This document shows, piece after piece, positions 61,032 to 64,000 of a DNA stretch of 64,000 bases. The stretch spans positions 930,001 through 994,000 of the forward strand of contig JAHCBC010000002.1 of NCBI GenBank assembly GCA_019634595.1, written 5' to 3'. The translations under genes and the position numbers were made by a program. Source of the stretch: Akkermansiaceae bacterium (lineage in GTDB: Bacteria > Verrucomicrobiota > Verrucomicrobiia > Verrucomicrobiales > Akkermansiaceae). The notes below the pieces were generated by a model. It was not told where the DNA came from and did not search any database. It saw nothing but the letters and a program-made list of their open reading frames with translations. The first letter of the stretch is position 1; every line of letters begins with the position of its first letter.

Positions 61032-61640
61032 TCACCGGTCGCCGCTTCCCGCCGCTTCCGCTTTCCGCCCCCGCAGGCGGAACATGACCTTTCCTTCCGC
61101 CTCCCACTGGAGCTGGAAGTCCGTTTTCGGGTAGAAAAACGTGTCTTCCTCCCACTCCAGGCGCTCGAACTTGCCGAACGCCGCCACCTTTTGCTCCGCC
61201 CACCTGAAGTATTCCTCGTGGTCGGTCATGAAAAGAAACTCACCGCCCGGGACCAGTCCTCCCCACACCGCTTCCAGAAACTCCTGCTGCACGATGCGGC
61301 GCCGCTGGTGCTTGAACTTCGGCCACGGGTCCGGGCAGAGAAGGTGCAGGCGTGAGATGGACTCCGGCGGCAGGATCCACTCCACGGTGTAGCGGCTCTC
61401 CAGCCGCAGCACCCGGCAGTTCGTGAGCCCGCGCTTCGTCGCCTTTTTGCAGACCTTCCGCACCCGGCCCAGCAGGCGCTCCACGCCGAGAAAGTCCCGC
61501 TCCGGATGATGCGCCGCCATTTCCATGAGGAAGGAACCATCGCCGCAGCCCAGGTCCACCTCCAGCGGCCTGTCCTCCCGCACCAGGTCGGATTTCTCCA
61601 GTTTTCGGAAATAATGGTCCGGGACGAATTCGCCCGCCAT
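61032..61640 (-). CDS. trmB: tRNA (guanine-N7-)-methyltransferase
   Basis: This 202-residue class I methyltransferase makes m7G46 in the tRNA variable loop. The start at 61640 (MAGEFVPDHYFRKLE) fits the family better than 61697. The SAM-binding motif is VDLGCGDGSFLMEMA near residue 32, followed by FLGVERLLGRV; the TrmB hallmark LHLLCPDPWPKFKHQRRR lies near 120 and GGEFLFMTDHEEYF near 155. It is convergent with comEC, ending 12 bp away. Confidence 0.94.
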   Translation of the reverse strand: MAGEFVPDHYFRKLEKSDLVREDRPLEVDLGCGDGSFLMEMAAHHPERDFLGVERLLGRVRKVCKKATKRGLTNCRVLRLESRYTVEWILPPESISRLHLLCPDPWPKFKHQRRRIVQQEFLEAVWGGLVPGGEFLFMTDHEEYFRWAEQKVAAFGKFERLEWEEDTFFYPKTDFQLQWEAEGKVMFRLRGRKAEAAGSGDR

Positions 61641-61842
61641 CGCGGGGCGAGGGAGGACATTGAGAGGCTGGGAATCGCTCACGGCGGGAATCAACATCCG
61701 GCAACCGGGGCTTCCGCAACCTCAAATCCACTGTCCGGCGGAACTCCCGCTTGACGCTGTTTCCCTTCCACTCCTAGCCTTTCCAGCCGACGGGTGGCTT
61801 CTCTGGCCGCCTCTCACGACCCAACTCCCAATCTTCCCAACC

Positions 61843-62310
61843 GTGGACCTCCAGGAAATCCGCCGAATCGTCGAACTCATGAACGAGCACGGGCTCACCC
61901 ATTTCGACCTCACCAAGAAGGACTTTCACCTCAAGCTGAAGAAAGGCGCGGACCTGGATGATCTCCGTGGCCTCCTTTCCGCCCTCCCCGCCCAGCAGGC
62001 CGCCGCCCCGGTCCACGTGGCTGCCGCCGCGACCGCTCCATCCGCCTCCACTCCGGCCGCGGCTCCTGCCGCCGAAGGCACCGAGATCACCTCACCGATG
62101 GTCGGCACCTTCTACCGCAAGCCCGCTCCGGACGCGCCGAACTTCGCGGAAGTCGGCACCGCCGTTTCCGAAGGCCAGACCCTCTGCATCATCGAGGCGA
62201 TGAAGGTCATGAACGAGATCAAGGCCGAGAAATCCGGCACCATCTGCGCCGTGGTCGCCGAGGACGGCAAGCCCGTCCAATACGGTGACGTCCTTTTCCG
62301 CATCAAATAA
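61843..62310 (+). CDS. accB: Biotin carboxyl carrier protein of acetyl-CoA carboxylase
   Basis: The protein is 155 residues from the GTG at 61843 (VDLQEIRRIVELMNEHG), which matches the usual AccB start; the frame extends upstream without support. A Pro/Ala-rich linker is followed by the biotinyl domain ITSPMVGTFYRKPAPDAPNF with the biotinylated Lys in CIIEAMKVMNEI. It carries CO2 from AccC to the transferase subunits in fatty-acid synthesis. accC follows after 91 bp, the classical accBC operon, although with an unusually long gap that holds a hairpin. Confidence 0.94.
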   Translation: MDLQEIRRIVELMNEHGLTHFDLTKKDFHLKLKKGADLDDLRGLLSALPAQQAAAPVHVAAAATAPSASTPAAAPAAEGTEITSPMVGTFYRKPAPDAPNFAEVGTAVSEGQTLCIIEAMKVMNEIKAEKSGTICAVVAEDGKPVQYGDVLFRIK

Positions 62311-62401
62311 GTTGATGGTTTCCGGGCGATAGTTGATGGCGGATCGCTCCGCCTCTTCCCGACTATCAACCATCAACTCCTTACTCTCAACTGTCTTCCC
62401 C
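62311..62401. repeat. Intergenic palindrome between accB and accC
   Basis: A GGCGGA-tcgc-TCCGCC hairpin (62338-62353) is nested in longer inverted near-copies of the phrase GTTGATGG/CCATCAAC (62311-62340 against 62361-62378). This suggests a small palindromic insertion inside the operon. It may attenuate or protect the accC message. Evidence is by eye only. Confidence 0.55.
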
Positions 62402-63751
62402 ATGTTCAAACGCGTCCTGGTCGCCAACCGCGGCGAAATCGCCCTCCGCATCATCCGCGCCTGCCGCGAACTCGGAGTTGAATCCGTCGCCGTCTATTCC
62501 GAGGCGGATGTCGATTCGATGCACGTCCAGCTCGCGGACCAGGCGGTCTGCATCGGGCCGGCCTCCAGCAAGGAATCCTACCTCAAGGCGGACCGCATCA
62601 TCGCCGCCGCGGAGGTCACCGGCGCGGAGGCCATCCATCCCGGCTACGGATTCCTTTCGGAGAACGCCCGCTTCGCGGAAATCTGCGAGACTTCCGGCAT
62701 CAAGTTCATCGGCCCGTCCGCCAAGGTCATCTCCATGATGGGGGACAAGGCGACCGCCCGCGCGACCGCCATCGCCAATAATGTCCCGATCACTCCGGGG
62801 TCGGACATCATGCCGACCGCCGAGGAAGCGCTGGCGAAGGCGAAGGAGATCGGCCTGCCGGTCATGATCAAGGCGACCGCTGGTGGCGGTGGCCGGGGCA
62901 TGCGTCCCTGCTTCAAGGAAGAGGACTTCATTTCCCTGTTCCGCGCCGCGTCCAACGAGGCGATGGCCGCCTTTGGCAACGGCGAGTGTTACCTTGAGAA
63001 GCTGGTGCTCAATCCGCACCACATTGAGTTCCAGGTCATCGCGGACTCCCACGGCAACTTCATCCACCTCGGTGAGCGGGACTGCTCCATGCAGCGCCGC
63101 AACCAGAAGATCATCGAGGAGTGCCCGTCCCCGCTCATTTCCCCCGAGCTCCGCGCGCGGATGGGAGAGGCCTCCGTCAATCTGATCCGGAACATCGGCT
63201 ACCAGAACGCCGGAACCATCGAGTACCTCGTCGATGAGGCGGGCGAGAATTTCTACTTCATGGAAATGAACACCCGGATCCAGGTGGAACACCCGGTGAC
63301 GGAGGAGGTCATGGGTTGTGAACTCATCAAGGAGCAGATCCGCGTCGCCGCAGGGGAATCGCTGTCCCACCACGTTCTCCAGGCCCAGCCACGCGGCCAC
63401 TCCATCGAGTGCCGGATCAACGCGGAAGACCCCTACAACAACTTCACCCCCAGTCCGGGCAACATCGACCTCTGGTATGCCCCCGGCGGCAAGGGCGTCC
63501 GCGTGGATACCCACGTCTATTCCGGCTACACCGTTCCTCCGCACTACGACTCGATGATCGCCAAGCTGATCGTCACCGGCGCCACCCGTGAGATCGCCAT
63601 CGCCCGGATGAACCGGGCGCTCGGTGAGTTCATGATTCGCGGGATCAAGACCACCATCCCGTTCCAGCAGGAGATCATCAACCATCCTGACTTCAAGAGC
63701 GGCAACTACGACATCGGCTGGGTTGCCCGTTACCTGGAACAGCGGAAGTAA
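62402..63751 (+). CDS. accC: Biotin carboxylase subunit of acetyl-CoA carboxylase
   Basis: This 449-residue ATP-grasp enzyme carboxylates biotin on AccB with bicarbonate and ATP. The start MFKRVLVANRGEIALRIIR at 62402 is canonical. The glycine-rich loop is KATAGGGGRGMR, biotin/bicarbonate binding is seen in GERDCSMQRRNQKIIEE, and the active site in FYFMEMNTRIQVEHPVTE. The C-terminus (GATREIAIARMNRALGEF, ending VARYLEQRK) is normal. The transferase genes accA/accD are not in the window. Confidence 0.96.
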   Translation: MFKRVLVANRGEIALRIIRACRELGVESVAVYSEADVDSMHVQLADQAVCIGPASSKESYLKADRIIAAAEVTGAEAIHPGYGFLSENARFAEICETSGIKFIGPSAKVISMMGDKATARATAIANNVPITPGSDIMPTAEEALAKAKEIGLPVMIKATAGGGGRGMRPCFKEEDFISLFRAASNEAMAAFGNGECYLEKLVLNPHHIEFQVIADSHGNFIHLGERDCSMQRRNQKIIEECPSPLISPELRARMGEASVNLIRNIGYQNAGTIEYLVDEAGENFYFMEMNTRIQVEHPVTEEVMGCELIKEQIRVAAGESLSHHVLQAQPRGHSIECRINAEDPYNNFTPSPGNIDLWYAPGGKGVRVDTHVYSGYTVPPHYDSMIAKLIVTGATREIAIARMNRALGEFMIRGIKTTIPFQQEIINHPDFKSGNYDIGWVARYLEQRK

Positions 63752-63801
63752 GGAGGACATTGCGGCTTTGCCGCTATGTCCGCTTCGCTCCCATTCCTGT
63801 C

Positions 63802-63895
63802 CTCCGGCTGCAACCGGAACCCAAAGCAAAAAGCTCCGGCTGCAACCGGAACCCGAAATCAAAAGCCCCGGCTGCTGCCGTAACCCGAGCAAAGG
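63802..63895. repeat. Three tandem 32-bp repeats
   Basis: Units beginning CTCCGGCTGCAACCGGAACCC at 63802 and 63834, and a diverged CCCCGGCTGCTGCCGTAACCC at 63866, repeat at exactly 32 bp. Each unit contains a TCCGG-CTGCAA-CCGGA hairpin followed by an A-rich tail. They lie just after accC, where they might act as a terminator, and resemble expanding REP-like units. Confidence 0.8.
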
Positions 63896-63912
63896 CTGCC
63901 CTTTACCACTCC

Positions 63913-64000
63913 ATGTCTCTTTCCTCCGCCCGTCTCTATTGCATCCTGGATTTGGATTATGTCGCGCAGACGGAGGCGGGTCGGGTTGCTTCCCAACTGC
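63913..64000 (+). CDS. thiE: Start of a thiamine-phosphate synthase-like gene (partial)
   Basis: Only the first 29 residues are inside the window: an ATG at 63913 opens SLSSARLYCILDLDYVAQTE. The segment ARLYxILDLxYV resembles the first beta strand of ThiE-like TIM barrels, which join HMP-PP and THZ-P to make thiamine phosphate. So short a piece makes the call tentative. Confidence 0.5.
   Translation, partial: MSLSSARLYCILDLDYVAQTEAGRVASQL

Noticed and set aside
62387..63892. 501-residue minus-strand frame opposite accC
   Set aside because: Asp/Val/Gly-rich antisense shadow of a well-identified biotin carboxylase gene.

Overview
The window is GC-rich bacterial DNA that most resembles a member of the Verrucomicrobiota (Verrucomicrobiaceae/Luteolibacter-like). 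This rests on a paired DUF1592-type cytochrome protein and DUF1552 protein, a PEP-CTERM secreted protein, several tandem lineage-type secreted paralogue families, and a very large FG-GAP/lipase protein. No marker such as 16S is present, so the assignment is inference.

Left flank (1-14961): two overlapping hypothetical genes, a family 43 glycoside hydrolase, a ChrA chromate transporter overlapping an RND-type exporter, and a PEP-CTERM protein. These are followed by a GAF-PAS sensor kinase, a single-domain globin and a LuxR-type response regulator, then the DUF1552/DUF1592 pair.

Centre (14962-29773): a type I-C CRISPR-Cas locus in the order cas5c-cas8c-cas7-cas3-cas4-cas1-cas2, followed by an array of 85 full 31-nt repeats plus a truncated 86th. 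cas3 lies inside the operon rather than in front of it. Upstream of cas5, on the opposite strand, is a single degenerate repeat with an almost intact 5' handle. The sequence after it, read as a spacer, matches a site 80-116 bp upstream of the cas5 start. The site has a TTC PAM, and 12 of the first 14 positions match, with mismatches only at positions 6 and 12, the flipped-out positions of Cascade. This looks like a crRNA-like RNA that directs the I-C Cascade to its own cas promoter (CreR/CreA-like autoregulation). It is the most interesting item in the window.

Decayed zone (29761-34275): the distal end of the array is cut off by an IS630-family transposase remnant. Beyond it lie an alcohol dehydrogenase with an internal in-frame deletion, a truncated and frameshifted methylmalonate-semialdehyde dehydrogenase, a truncated and frameshifted histidine kinase with an intact response regulator, and a fragment of a fructose PTS EIIC.

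Right flank (34364-64000): the giant FG-GAP/lipase protein, tRNA-Cys, bioA, prfC, a DUF2062 protein, two tandem secreted paralogues with an esterase, pfkA, four tandem membrane-anchored paralogues, a histone-deacetylase-like hydrolase, a CopG/PIN toxin-antitoxin pair, a RelE-like protein, a TPR protein, comEC, trmB, accB-accC and the start of a thiE-like gene. Intergenic gaps hold at least four kinds of palindromic or tandem repeat: a pair of long palindromes, a 33-bp inverted repeat, a GCGTCCCGC hairpin cluster and 32-bp tandem units.
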